From an uncultured Winogradskyella sp. (GTDB taxonomy: Bacteria; Bacteroidota; Bacteroidia; Flavobacteriales; Flavobacteriaceae): a DNA stretch of 47,394 nt. Shown here piece by piece: positions 33,430-41,785 of this stretch (within the stretch, counting starts at the first letter, position 1; every line of letters begins with the position of its first letter). The stretch lies in assembly GCA_905480385.1 (NCBI GenBank), contig CAJQQC010000017.1, positions 1 to 47,394 of the forward strand, given 5' to 3'. The translations under genes and the position numbers were made by a program. The notes under the pieces were generated by a model. The model was not told where the DNA came from. It saw only the letters and a list, made by a program, of their open reading frames with translations, and made no database searches.

Positions 33430-36400
33430 ATGAATAAATTTTACCCAGATTGTATTATTAAGTCTCTAGTCTTTACAATTGTTTTATTGCTCTCATCAGT
33501 ATCTTTTGCTCAAGATATAACTATGCAAAACGGTACATTTTCTCGCTGTGCACCAGACCTCTTTTTTGACTCTGGTGGAGAGATGGGGAATTATAGTTCT
33601 AATGAAAATTTTCAGATTACTTTATGTCCTATCAATGCTGGTGAAATCCTAATCTTAGACTTTACTAGATTTAGTACACAAGCTGGTGATGATATTTTAA
33701 CTATTTATGATGGTGACAGTACTGCATCTACAGTTATAGGTAATTTTTCTGGGTCAGTTAGTCCTGGTCGAGTTGTATCTACGCATCCATCGGGTTGCTT
33801 GACGGTAGCGTTTTCTTCAAATGGTTTTGGAAATACTTTAGGTTGGCAAGCAAATATTTTGTGCGCTACATCATGCCAAACGATTACAACTTCAATCGAT
33901 AGTACGACACCTGCAGTAAATATGGTATCTAACCAAATCGAGATTTTGCCAGGTGAAACGGTTAATTTTAATGGTAGTGCGGTATTCTCTGATACAAATG
34001 CAAATGCTTCTTATCTATGGAATTTTGCGACTGGTGGCACTGCAACAACCTTAAACACATCACATCAATTTAATACATCAGGAACCTTTAATGTAACTTT
34101 TACGGCTACTGATGATAATCCTTTAGGTTGTTTTGATACACAAACAATAACTATTGTAGTAGCACCACCTTTTGTGACCATAAATAATGGAGCTTTTTCA
34201 GAATCCTTTTTATCTCCGAGCGAATTAATAGAGAATGTATTAGTCACTGGCGGTTGTTCTGCAGTTGATAATTTTGAATCCCAAGTTCATTTTGGAGGGC
34301 CACTCGGTCCAGCGGAATTAGCAACAAAGAGTTATGGGTATTTTACAAAAGGTGGAACAAATTTCCCATTTGAAAGTGGCATTGTTATTGGCTCAGGTTT
34401 TGTAGCTACTGGAGGAAATGTCATCACTAATACTGCTGGTGAAACGGGTAATACTACAGGGCCTGCAACTAATGACGTTGATTTAGAGACTGCTCTGGGA
34501 ATAACAAATACGCAAGACGCTACTTTTATAAAATTTAATTTTACACCAACAACTGATAATATAAGCTTTAGATATCTAATGGCATCTGAAGAATACGATG
34601 GTGTTACAGAATGTCAATTTGCTGATGGTTTTGCATTTTTATTAAGAGAGGTAGGGACTACTGCATACACTAATTTAGCAGTTTTACCTAACGGTACTAC
34701 TGTAAATGTTACAAACATAAATAATTCAGGTGATTGTCCCGCCAATACAACTTTTTTTGCTGGTTATAATATTGGAGAAACTAATTTTGATGGAAGAACT
34801 GAAGTATTAACTGCTTCAGCTCCAGTTACCCCTAACACAACATACGAGATTAAGTTAGTCGTAGCTGATCAAGGAGACGACCAATACGATACTTCAATTT
34901 TTATTGAAGCAGGAAGTTTTAATTTAGGCGGAGATTTAGGAGATGATCTGACATTAGAGGCTGGTACGGCTAGTTGTGGTGGCGAAGAAGTTATTTTAGA
35001 TACGCAAGCCCCAAATGCAATACATAAATGGTTTCTTGATGGAACTCCAATACCAGGAGCTGGTTCTGGTTCAACATTGACCATCGATACGGCAGGTACT
35101 TATAGTGTAAATGTTGAGTTTGCTCCGGGATGTGATACAAGTGATGAGATTTTAGTAGAATTTAGAAACAGCCCGCAATTAGTTAATCCTGCTATAGATA
35201 TAGCAAGTTGTAGCCCAACAGGTATGTCTGTATTTAACTTAGAAGAAAATACACCGATTGTTTTTGGTGCTCAAGATAACACTGAGTTTGCTATCTCTTA
35301 TCATAACACACAGGCTGATGCAGATACAGGAGATAATCCCATAATTGCTGATTTAAATAATTACAGTGCATCAGATGGAGAAATAATTTATATCAGGATA
35401 GACGATATTGCCACAGGTAACTGTGTAGTTACGGATAGTTTTATCTTAAATGTATTTACTGCTGTTACTGCGGAAGACTTTGTATATCAAATTTGTGATG
35501 ATGCATCTGATGGTGATGCTGCTAATGGTATTGTTGAATTTGATTTACCTACAATAGATGTAGAAGTTTTAGGAACTCAATCTCCAACACAGTTTACCGT
35601 AAGTTATCATATTAGCTCTACAGATGCCGATATGGGACTAAACCAATTACCAAATCTTTATACTAACACCACAGCAAATACGCAAGACATTTTTGCAAGA
35701 GTACAGAATAATAGTAATGTAGACTGCTATGAGACGTCAACAATTAGACTTCAAGTTGATGAGATTGCAATAGCAAATGTAGTTCCACCTCAATTAGTCT
35801 GTGACGATGATAATGATGGGTTTTGGGATTTTGATTTAATAGCTTTAGAATCGTTTGTTTTTGGAACGCAATCTAGTACTCAATACGATGTGACTTTTTA
35901 TGATTCTCAAGCCAATGCAGACGCTGGGACTAATGCATTGCCTTCTCCTTATACAAATCAAACGGCTTTTCAACAAGAAGCTATTGTAGCAAGAATACAA
36001 AATGTTGATAATGCTAATTGTTTTGATACTACAAATTTTATAATAGAAGTATTTAATCAGCCTACAGCTACAACTTTCACTTATCAGTTATGTGATGATG
36101 CGGCAGATGGAGATGATACTAATGGCTTTGTGGAGTTTAATTTACCATCAATTGATACGGAAATTTTAGATGGTCAAGACCCATTACAATTTTCTGTAAC
36201 CTATTTCTTTGATCAAGTTAATGCCGATGCTGGAACTAACCCTCTTTCAAGCTTATATGTCAATACAGTCGCTAATAATGACCAAATAATAGCTAGGGTT
36301 TCAAATGATAATAATACAACATGTTATGCAACTGTACCTGTGAATTTAGAAGTTAATGCGCTACCAATAATTTCAGCTGTAGTGGATTTAAGACAGTGTG

Positions 36401-38634
36401 ACGTTGACACAGATGGGATATCAAATTTTAATCTTACTGAAGCTAATGATTTAATATCTGTGAATGCGGCCTTGGAAACATTTACTTATTATCTCTCATT
36501 AGCAGACGCAGAAAGTGGCACAAATGCAATTACAAATGAGTTGGCATACCCAAATACAGATGCTTCGGCTGCACCAGATGTTTTATTTGTAAGAGTCGAA
36601 AATGCGAATATGTGTTTTAGGGTAACACAACTAGAATTGTATGTGGCTACTACTCAGATACCTGTAGGGTTTATGATTCCGCCTTTTGAAGAGTGTGACG
36701 ATACAAGTGTAGATGAAAATATTACGGATGGTATTTCAATATTTGATTTTAGTGATGCTACTGCTCAGATTGTGTCAGTCTTTCCTGTAGGTCAAAATAT
36801 TACAGTCACCTATTACGAAACAGCATCAGATGCATTAGCGGAAACTAATGCTATACCAGATATTGCTAATCACATCAATACTAATTCTCCTTTTAATCAG
36901 ACAATTACGTTTAGAGTAGATAATAATACCAATAATTCATGTCAGGGAATTGGAGAGTTTGAGTTAGTTACAATTAATCCAACACCAAGAACGGATACAG
37001 ATTCAGTGGATATTATAGTTTGTGATGATGTAACAATTGGTGACTTGTCTGAAGAATTTAATTTAACCCAAAACGAGACCTTTATTTTTGACGGAATACC
37101 TAACCTTTCTGCATCTTACTTTTTAGATTTAGATGATGCGCTTAATAATATCCTAGCTAATAAAATTCCAATACCATCAGCATATAACAATACCAATCCA
37201 ATTGAAACTATTTACGTGAGAGTACAGGATGATTTAACCAATTGTTTTGCTGTTGTAGATTTCGATATCGTTGTTAATCCTCTGCCAGAGATCGTTCCAG
37301 TTGCTACTATAGAGGAATGTGAGAATAACACAGATAATGTATTCGACTTTGATATTGGGATAAAGCGTGATGAAATCTTAAACGGTCAAGATCCGACACA
37401 ATTTATAGTCACATTTCATACTACTCAGCAAGATGCCGATGATTTAACCAATCCACAGCCAGATATATTTACGAATACAGTAAACCCTCAAGAAATTTTC
37501 TATGCAATTACAAATAATGTAACAACATGTTCTAATGGTACAGGTTCCTTTTTTGTAGAAGTTTTAGAAGGTGCTCAAGCTAATCCTAATGACGAGCCTT
37601 TAGATTTTGAATTGTGTGATGATAATATAGAAAATGATGGTATTGCTCAGTTTGACTTAAATCTTCTCCAAGATGATATTTTAGATGGTCAAGACCAAGC
37701 AGCTTATACAATAACATATCACTTTACAGAGGATGATGCTTTAAATAACGTTGAGCCATTACCGTTCCTATATGAAAATCTTAGTAATCCTCAGACGATA
37801 TATGTTAGAGTAAGTAATAATCTGTCACCAGATATCTGTTTCGAAGTACAACCAGTCCCTTTAATAGTTAATCCAGTGCCGGAGTTTGATTTAGATCAGT
37901 TATACATTTTATGTACAACAACTAATGGGTCAGAAGTAGTACCTGTACCACCTGTTTTAGATACGCAATTGTCATCATCTGATTATAGTTTTGAGTGGAG
38001 TTTGGACGGTGTAATATTGCCAACAGAAACAAATTCAAGCTTAATACCAGCTCAAGGAGGAACATACAGTGTTATTGTTACAGATATAACAACATCTACT
38101 TTAACGCGTTGTACTAGTATGGATGAGGCTATTGTTTTAGAAAGCGAAGTTCCAATTGTTATCGCTGAAGTTACTTCACAAGCATTTTCTGGTAATCATA
38201 CAATTGAAGCCGCAACATCTAATTTAGGTGATTTTGAATATAGTTTAGATTTAGGATCTTGGCAAGATAACGGGAGTTTTGAAAATGTTAGACCAGGAGT
38301 TCATACAATATATGCTAGAGATATCAATGGTTGTGGTATAGGTTCTGACACAATTTTAGTTATAGATTACCCGTTATATTTTACTCCAAATGGCGATGGT
38401 AATCATGATACTTGGAACATCGTAGGAATAGGAACACAACCTAGCGCAAAAATTTATATATTTGACCGATACGGAAAACTAATGAAACAGTTAAGTCCGA
38501 CAAGTCCTGGATGGGATGGCACCTATCAAGGAAATTTGATGCCAACAGATGATTATTGGTTTACGGTTGAGTATGTTGAGCCTTTGACAGGTGAAACAAA
38601 ACAACAAACAGCCCATTTTACATTGAAACGATAA
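33430..38634 (+). CDS. Giant T9SS type B cargo protein (CUB, PKD, choice-of-anchor L, nine repeats)
   Basis: A 1734-residue secreted surface protein. Domains in order: signal peptide (1-28, ending VSFAQ); CUB-like domain (about 30-150, with CPINAGEILILDF and DDILTIYDGD); PKD-like domain (about 155-245); choice-of-anchor L-like domain (about 250-495, with SGIVIGSGFVATGG and MASEEYDGVTECQFADGFAF); Ig-like domain (about 500-575); nine repeats of about 100 residues (about 580-1485); two further Ig-like or linker regions; and a type B T9SS sorting domain from about 1645 (YFTPNGDGNHDTW, IYIFDRYGKLMKQL, GWDGTYQGN, MPTDDYWFTVEY). The sorting domain targets it to SprA. A PorP/SprF gene follows four bases after its stop, the usual pairing for type B cargo. 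Likely an adhesin or gliding-related surface protein; the ligand is unknown. Confidence 0.92.
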   Translation: MNKFYPDCIIKSLVFTIVLLLSSVSFAQDITMQNGTFSRCAPDLFFDSGGEMGNYSSNENFQITLCPINAGEILILDFTRFSTQAGDDILTIYDGDSTASTVIGNFSGSVSPGRVVSTHPSGCLTVAFSSNGFGNTLGWQANILCATSCQTITTSIDSTTPAVNMVSNQIEILPGETVNFNGSAVFSDTNANASYLWNFATGGTATTLNTSHQFNTSGTFNVTFTATDDNPLGCFDTQTITIVVAPPFVTINNGAFSESFLSPSELIENVLVTGGCSAVDNFESQVHFGGPLGPAELATKSYGYFTKGGTNFPFESGIVIGSGFVATGGNVITNTAGETGNTTGPATNDVDLETALGITNTQDATFIKFNFTPTTDNISFRYLMASEEYDGVTECQFADGFAFLLREVGTTAYTNLAVLPNGTTVNVTNINNSGDCPANTTFFAGYNIGETNFDGRTEVLTASAPVTPNTTYEIKLVVADQGDDQYDTSIFIEAGSFNLGGDLGDDLTLEAGTASCGGEEVILDTQAPNAIHKWFLDGTPIPGAGSGSTLTIDTAGTYSVNVEFAPGCDTSDEILVEFRNSPQLVNPAIDIASCSPTGMSVFNLEENTPIVFGAQDNTEFAISYHNTQADADTGDNPIIADLNNYSASDGEIIYIRIDDIATGNCVVTDSFILNVFTAVTAEDFVYQICDDASDGDAANGIVEFDLPTIDVEVLGTQSPTQFTVSYHISSTDADMGLNQLPNLYTNTTANTQDIFARVQNNSNVDCYETSTIRLQVDEIAIANVVPPQLVCDDDNDGFWDFDLIALESFVFGTQSSTQYDVTFYDSQANADAGTNALPSPYTNQTAFQQEAIVARIQNVDNANCFDTTNFIIEVFNQPTATTFTYQLCDDAADGDDTNGFVEFNLPSIDTEILDGQDPLQFSVTYFFDQVNADAGTNPLSSLYVNTVANNDQIIARVSNDNNTTCYATVPVNLEVNALPIISAVVDLRQCDVDTDGISNFNLTEANDLISVNAALETFTYYLSLADAESGTNAITNELAYPNTDASAAPDVLFVRVENANMCFRVTQLELYVATTQIPVGFMIPPFEECDDTSVDENITDGISIFDFSDATAQIVSVFPVGQNITVTYYETASDALAETNAIPDIANHINTNSPFNQTITFRVDNNTNNSCQGIGEFELVTINPTPRTDTDSVDIIVCDDVTIGDLSEEFNLTQNETFIFDGIPNLSASYFLDLDDALNNILANKIPIPSAYNNTNPIETIYVRVQDDLTNCFAVVDFDIVVNPLPEIVPVATIEECENNTDNVFDFDIGIKRDEILNGQDPTQFIVTFHTTQQDADDLTNPQPDIFTNTVNPQEIFYAITNNVTTCSNGTGSFFVEVLEGAQANPNDEPLDFELCDDNIENDGIAQFDLNLLQDDILDGQDQAAYTITYHFTEDDALNNVEPLPFLYENLSNPQTIYVRVSNNLSPDICFEVQPVPLIVNPVPEFDLDQLYILCTTTNGSEVVPVPPVLDTQLSSSDYSFEWSLDGVILPTETNSSLIPAQGGTYSVIVTDITTSTLTRCTSMDEAIVLESEVPIVIAEVTSQAFSGNHTIEAATSNLGDFEYSLDLGSWQDNGSFENVRPGVHTIYARDINGCGIGSDTILVIDYPLYFTPNGDGNHDTWNIVGIGTQPSAKIYIFDRYGKLMKQLSPTSPGWDGTYQGNLMPTDDYWFTVEYVEPLTGETKQQTAHFTLKR
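35167..37890 (+). repeat. Nine tandem ~100-residue repeats in the T9SS cargo gene
   Basis: Repeats begin with a cysteine in a CDD-type motif, then DGxxxFDL, ILxGQDPxQFxVTYH, a DADxGxNPLPxxY segment, NPQxIxxRVxN and a second cysteine before a strand ending in VNPLP. Repeat starts are near 35167, 35480, 35783, 36073, 36373, 36670, 37000, 37293 and 37598. The two cysteines recur in every copy, suggesting one disulfide per repeat. The copies are diverged at DNA level, so they are an old expansion. Confidence 0.8.
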
Positions 38635-38638
38635 ACTT

Positions 38639-39649
38639 ATGAGATCACAAAAAATTTGTATAGTTGCTTTAATCGGTATGATGTCTTTTTTAGGATTTTC
38701 TCAAGAAGGTATGCCAGTATATTCAGATTACCTAACAGATAATTATTATTTAATACATCCATCAATGGCTGGTGTGGCTAATTGTGCTAAAGTAAGACTC
38801 ACAGCAAGACAGCAATGGTTTGGAGTAGATGATGCACCAAGTCTTCAAACATTAAGTGCTCATAGTAGAATAGGAGATGGGCCTTCTGCAATTGGAGCTA
38901 TTGTATATAATGACGAAAACGGATTTCATTCTAATACAGGAGCTTATATAACTTATGCGCATCACTTATTATTATCTCGTAATGAAGTAGATTTAAATAT
39001 GATTTCTTTTGGATTAAGCGCAGGTTTTATTCAGTACAAATTAGATGAAACTAGCTTTTTGGCACCAGGAGATTTTGATCAATTAATATCTGGTATTGAG
39101 CAAAGTGCGACTAATTTTAATATCGATGTAGGTATGTCTTACCACTTCTTAGACTTTTACGCACACGTTACAGCAAAAAACATATTAAATAACGACGGAA
39201 TTAACTTTAATGAGCAAGGCTTTGCTTTTAATAATTTAAGAACATACTTGTTATCAGCAGGTAATGTATTTCAGAAATACGGAAGTGAATGGAGTTACGA
39301 GCCTTCTTTGATGTATATGTATAGAGATGCAACAGAAGAGTCTTCGATTGATGTAAATATGAAAGTTTATAAAGAAGTAGATTTTGGTAAAGTCTGGGGT
39401 GGTTTATCGTATAGACGTAGTTTAGACGGTGCTCAGTTCTTAGATGGAAATTCAGTAAGTAGTCAAAAATTACAATATATTACACCATTTATCGGCGTAG
39501 ATTATAACCAATTTATGTTTGCATACACCTATTCTTACCAAGCAAATACAATAAACTTCAACACAGGTGGTTTCCATCAGATAACACTAGGTTATAATTT
39601 TAATTGTAGACGAGAAAAATACGAATGTAATTGCCCAGCAATTAACTAA
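38639..39649 (+). CDS. PorP/SprF family T9SS outer membrane protein
   Basis: A 336-residue outer membrane beta-barrel protein of the PorP/SprF family. In F. johnsoniae SprF is required for surface delivery of SprB, a type B cargo, and PorP-like proteins are typically paired with such cargo genes. Signal peptide (1-22, ending LGFSQ), then the family start GMPVYSDYLTDNYYLIHPSMAG, alternating strands, and a barrel end QITLGYNFNC followed by a short cysteine-rich tail (CRREKYECNCPAIN). It starts four bases after the giant cargo gene and is followed by a terminator, so the two form one operon. Confidence 0.93.
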   Translation: MRSQKICIVALIGMMSFLGFSQEGMPVYSDYLTDNYYLIHPSMAGVANCAKVRLTARQQWFGVDDAPSLQTLSAHSRIGDGPSAIGAIVYNDENGFHSNTGAYITYAHHLLLSRNEVDLNMISFGLSAGFIQYKLDETSFLAPGDFDQLISGIEQSATNFNIDVGMSYHFLDFYAHVTAKNILNNDGINFNEQGFAFNNLRTYLLSAGNVFQKYGSEWSYEPSLMYMYRDATEESSIDVNMKVYKEVDFGKVWGGLSYRRSLDGAQFLDGNSVSSQKLQYITPFIGVDYNQFMFAYTYSYQANTINFNTGGFHQITLGYNFNCRREKYECNCPAIN

Positions 39650-39655
39650 TAAAAG

Positions 39656-39680
39656 GCCTCAACTAATGTTGAGGCTTTTT
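39656..39680 (+). terminator. Intrinsic terminator of the cargo-PorP operon
   Basis: GCCTCAAC (39656-39663) pairs perfectly with GTTGAGGC (39668-39675) around the loop TAAT, followed by a T run. It lies six bases after the stop codon. Confidence 0.9.
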
Positions 39681-39730
39681 TATACAAGAATTTTATTTCT
39701 TTATAATAAAATCAAAATGCCTGAATATGG

Positions 39731-39761
39731 CATTTAAATGAGTAAGGCCTTCATTTAAATG
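39731..39761 (+). repeat. Perfect 11-bp inverted repeat / paired palindromes before the carbonic-anhydrase-like gene
   Basis: CATTTAAATGA (39731-39741) and its exact reverse complement TCATTTAAATG (39751-39761) flank nine bases. Each arm contains the palindrome CATTTAAATG, the two copies being 21 bp apart (two helical turns). AAGGCCTT lies between them. There is no T run afterwards, so it is not a terminator. It could be a regulator-binding site or a hairpin in the leader, 41 bp before the ATG at 39803. Confidence 0.6.
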
Positions 39762-39802
39762 ATTGAACACTATTATCTTATTTTAAATAAAAAAATATTT
39801 AT

Positions 39803-40318
39803 ATGCCAGTAATAAAACCCATAAACGGGAAACATCCGCAAATATCAGAAGACTGTTTTGTTGCAGAAAACGCAACAATAGTAGGTGAAGTCTCAATTGG
39901 AAAACAATGCAGTATTTGGTTTAATGCTGTTTTGCGTGGCGATGTACATTTTATAAAATTAGGAAACAAAGTTAATGTACAAGATGGAGCAGTTATACAC
40001 GCTACTTATCAAAAATCTCCAACAACTATTGGTAATAACGTTTCTATAGGACACAACGCGATTGTGCATGGTTGTACTATAAAAGACAATGTACTAATTG
40101 GTATGGGTAGTATTGTTATGGATGATTGCGTTATTAAGAGTAATAGTATTATAGCAGCTGGTGCTGTTGTGACCAAAAACACATTGGTTGAGTCTGGAAG
40201 TATATATGCAGGTACACCAGCAAAAAAAATCAAAGATATTAGTCCAGAATTAGTTTCAGGTGAAATTAACCGAATTGCTGATAATTATGTAAAATACTCA
40301 AGTTGGTTCAAAGAATAG
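39803..40318 (+). CDS. Gamma-carbonic anhydrase-like hexapeptide protein
   Basis: A 171-residue left-handed beta-helix protein of the gamma-carbonic anhydrase/YrdA family. The three zinc-ligand histidines are present: H66 (VIHAT), H84 (SIGHN) and H89 (IVHGC). Hexapeptide repeats run from about residue 10 to 140 (AENATIVGEVSIGKQCSIW, GMGSIVMDDCVI, AGAVVTKNT), followed by a C-terminal helix. It probably forms a trimer with zinc between subunits. Many members of this group show little or no carbonic anhydrase activity, so the physiological reaction is uncertain. It is a single gene behind a striking inverted repeat and converges with murI. Confidence 0.9.
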   Translation: MPVIKPINGKHPQISEDCFVAENATIVGEVSIGKQCSIWFNAVLRGDVHFIKLGNKVNVQDGAVIHATYQKSPTTIGNNVSIGHNAIVHGCTIKDNVLIGMGSIVMDDCVIKSNSIIAAGAVVTKNTLVESGSIYAGTPAKKIKDISPELVSGEINRIADNYVKYSSWFKE

Positions 40319-40362
40319 CTTTTAAATCTTTTTATATGATTGTAATAAAATCTTTGAGTTTA

Positions 40363-41142
40363 TCAAAAGTCTAGGTGTTTAGTAGAAAATCCATAATCTA
40401 AAATAGCATTCAAAATTTTGATATTTCCATTAGTGTAAAACTGAATGTTTGGTGATGAGTTAATATCACTTTGAAGATTATTATCTTCAAGAACAGCTTT
40501 TGTTTGTTTTGCAACTGCCAAACCAGAATCAATGATTTTTATATATATAGGTAAAAGTTTTCTTAACTCAGGAATCAAATATGGATAATGCGTGCAGCCT
40601 AAAACTAAATGGTCAATATCTGCTTTTAGCATTGGTTTAATGAATGTTTTTAGTAAATCCCTGATTTCGTCAGAGTCTATTTTACCTGCTTCAATTAGTG
40701 GGACTAAACCTTCACCAATACGTTCAATAACATTAATTTCTTTGGTGTAAATCCCTGAGGTTTTATGAAATAAAGAACTACTCAAAGTACCTTTTGTAGC
40801 TAATATTCCTATAGACTTGGATTTACTATTTAAGGATGCTGGTTTTATAGCAGGCTCGATTCCGATAAATGGGATATTATAGTTTTCTCTTAGAAAATTA
40901 ATAGCATTAGTAGTAGCAGTGTTACATGCCACTATAATAAGTTTACAACCTTTATTTATAAGCAATTCTGTATTCTTAATACTTAGTTTAAGAATTTCTT
41001 CTTCAGATTTGTTACCATAAGGTGCATTTTTGCTATCGGCTAAATAGATAATGTTTTCATTTGGCAAAAGTGTATGTACCTCTTTAAAAATTGAAGTGCC
41101 ACCAATCCCAGAATCAAATATGCCAATAGGTTGTTTCTTCAT
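40363..41142 (-). CDS. murI: Glutamate racemase
   Basis: MurI interconverts L- and D-glutamate, supplying D-glutamate for peptidoglycan. The 259-residue protein has both catalytic cysteines, C73 in VACNTATTNA and C183 in LGCTHYPYL, the N-terminal IGIFDSGIGG with its catalytic aspartate at 10, and H185. It is the last gene of the envelope cluster on this strand. A strong palindromic terminator separates it from the skp genes, and a -7-like box sits only five bases before its ATG, so it probably has its own transcript. Confidence 0.97.
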   Translation of the reverse strand: MKKQPIGIFDSGIGGTSIFKEVHTLLPNENIIYLADSKNAPYGNKSEEEILKLSIKNTELLINKGCKLIIVACNTATTNAINFLRENYNIPFIGIEPAIKPASLNSKSKSIGILATKGTLSSSLFHKTSGIYTKEINVIERIGEGLVPLIEAGKIDSDEIRDLLKTFIKPMLKADIDHLVLGCTHYPYLIPELRKLLPIYIKIIDSGLAVAKQTKAVLEDNNLQSDINSSPNIQFYTNGNIKILNAILDYGFSTKHLDF

Positions 41143-41147
41143 AGTTA

Positions 41148-41155
41148 CAAAAATA
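41148..41155 (-). promoter_or_regulatory. -7-like box immediately before murI (possible leaderless start)
   Basis: On the - strand TATTTTTG fits TAnnTTTG and is followed by five bases and the ATG. It shares its first base with the tail of the terminator hairpin. No -33 TTG is visible because the hairpin fills that position. The arrangement copies the one at 20487, so either both are leaderless promoters or both are chance matches in terminator tails. Confidence 0.35.
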
Positions 41156-41184
41156 AAAAGCCGCTTTTTAAAAAGCGGCTTTTT
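41155..41184 (-). terminator. Palindromic terminator between skp and murI
   Basis: A perfect 30-base palindrome with 15-bp arms (41155-41169 and 41170-41184). The core GCCGC...GCGGC is flanked by A and T runs, so it can stop transcription on either strand. It lies 26 nt after the stop of the shorter skp gene. Confidence 0.88.
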
Positions 41185-41210
41185 ACTTATATATTATTAA
41201 AAGAGTTCGA

Positions 41211-41747
41211 TTATATACCTAATTCTTTTTTTACTTCAGCAGTAATATCTGGTCCATTTGCTACAACTAGGCTTGCAACGTCTAATACATAGTCATATCC
41301 AAGTGTGTTAGCCACTTTGTTAATTGCTTCCATCATTTTATTTCTGACAGGTAACATCGCTTCGTATTGTGCTTTTTGTACACTAGTTTGGATGTTTTGT
41401 TGTAAAAGCTGCTCTTGATCGTATATAGCTGCTTGCATTTGCTGTAGTTCTTTTCCGCGAGATTGGTTAACAGCATCAGTTTGTGTACCAGCTTCATTCT
41501 GATATTTTTTAGCTGTTTCCTCATAAAGCTTAACCATATCATCATACTGAGGTTTACCAGCGTCTGCGGTTGCTTTTCCGGCTGTTTGTCCAGCTGTTTG
41601 AGCATCCTTTTGCGCTTGAATAAATGCAGGATATACACTAGTAATCTCTTGTGTGTTTACGTGAGCTACTTTTGATTGTGCATTCGCAATTGTAAAACCA
41701 CCAACAAATAGAGTTATTGCTAATAGTAGTGTTTTTAATCGTTTCAT
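41211..41747 (-). CDS. OmpH/Skp family periplasmic chaperone (short copy)
   Basis: Skp-type chaperones hold unfolded outer membrane proteins in the periplasm and hand them to BamA. The 178-residue product has a signal peptide (1-23, ending TIANAQ), the start SKVAHVNTQEI, a long Gln/Ala/Lys-rich helical hairpin (about 40-125) and the closing strand region YDYVLDVASLVV. It lies downstream of a longer paralogue and of bamA on the same strand, an arrangement also found near bamA in other Bacteroidota, including Porphyromonas. Confidence 0.93.
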   Translation of the reverse strand: MKRLKTLLLAITLFVGGFTIANAQSKVAHVNTQEITSVYPAFIQAQKDAQTAGQTAGKATADAGKPQYDDMVKLYEETAKKYQNEAGTQTDAVNQSRGKELQQMQAAIYDQEQLLQQNIQTSVQKAQYEAMLPVRNKMMEAINKVANTLGYDYVLDVASLVVANGPDITAEVKKELGI

Positions 41748-41785
41748 TTTAATTTAGTGTTTACGTGTTTTTGATTTATAAAAGT

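Noticed and set aside
33430-39649. Horizontally acquired island around the giant cargo gene
   Set aside because: No integrase, transposase, tRNA or direct repeats are present. Base composition by eye and promoter style match the rest of the window, and cargo plus PorP pairs are normal in flavobacteria.
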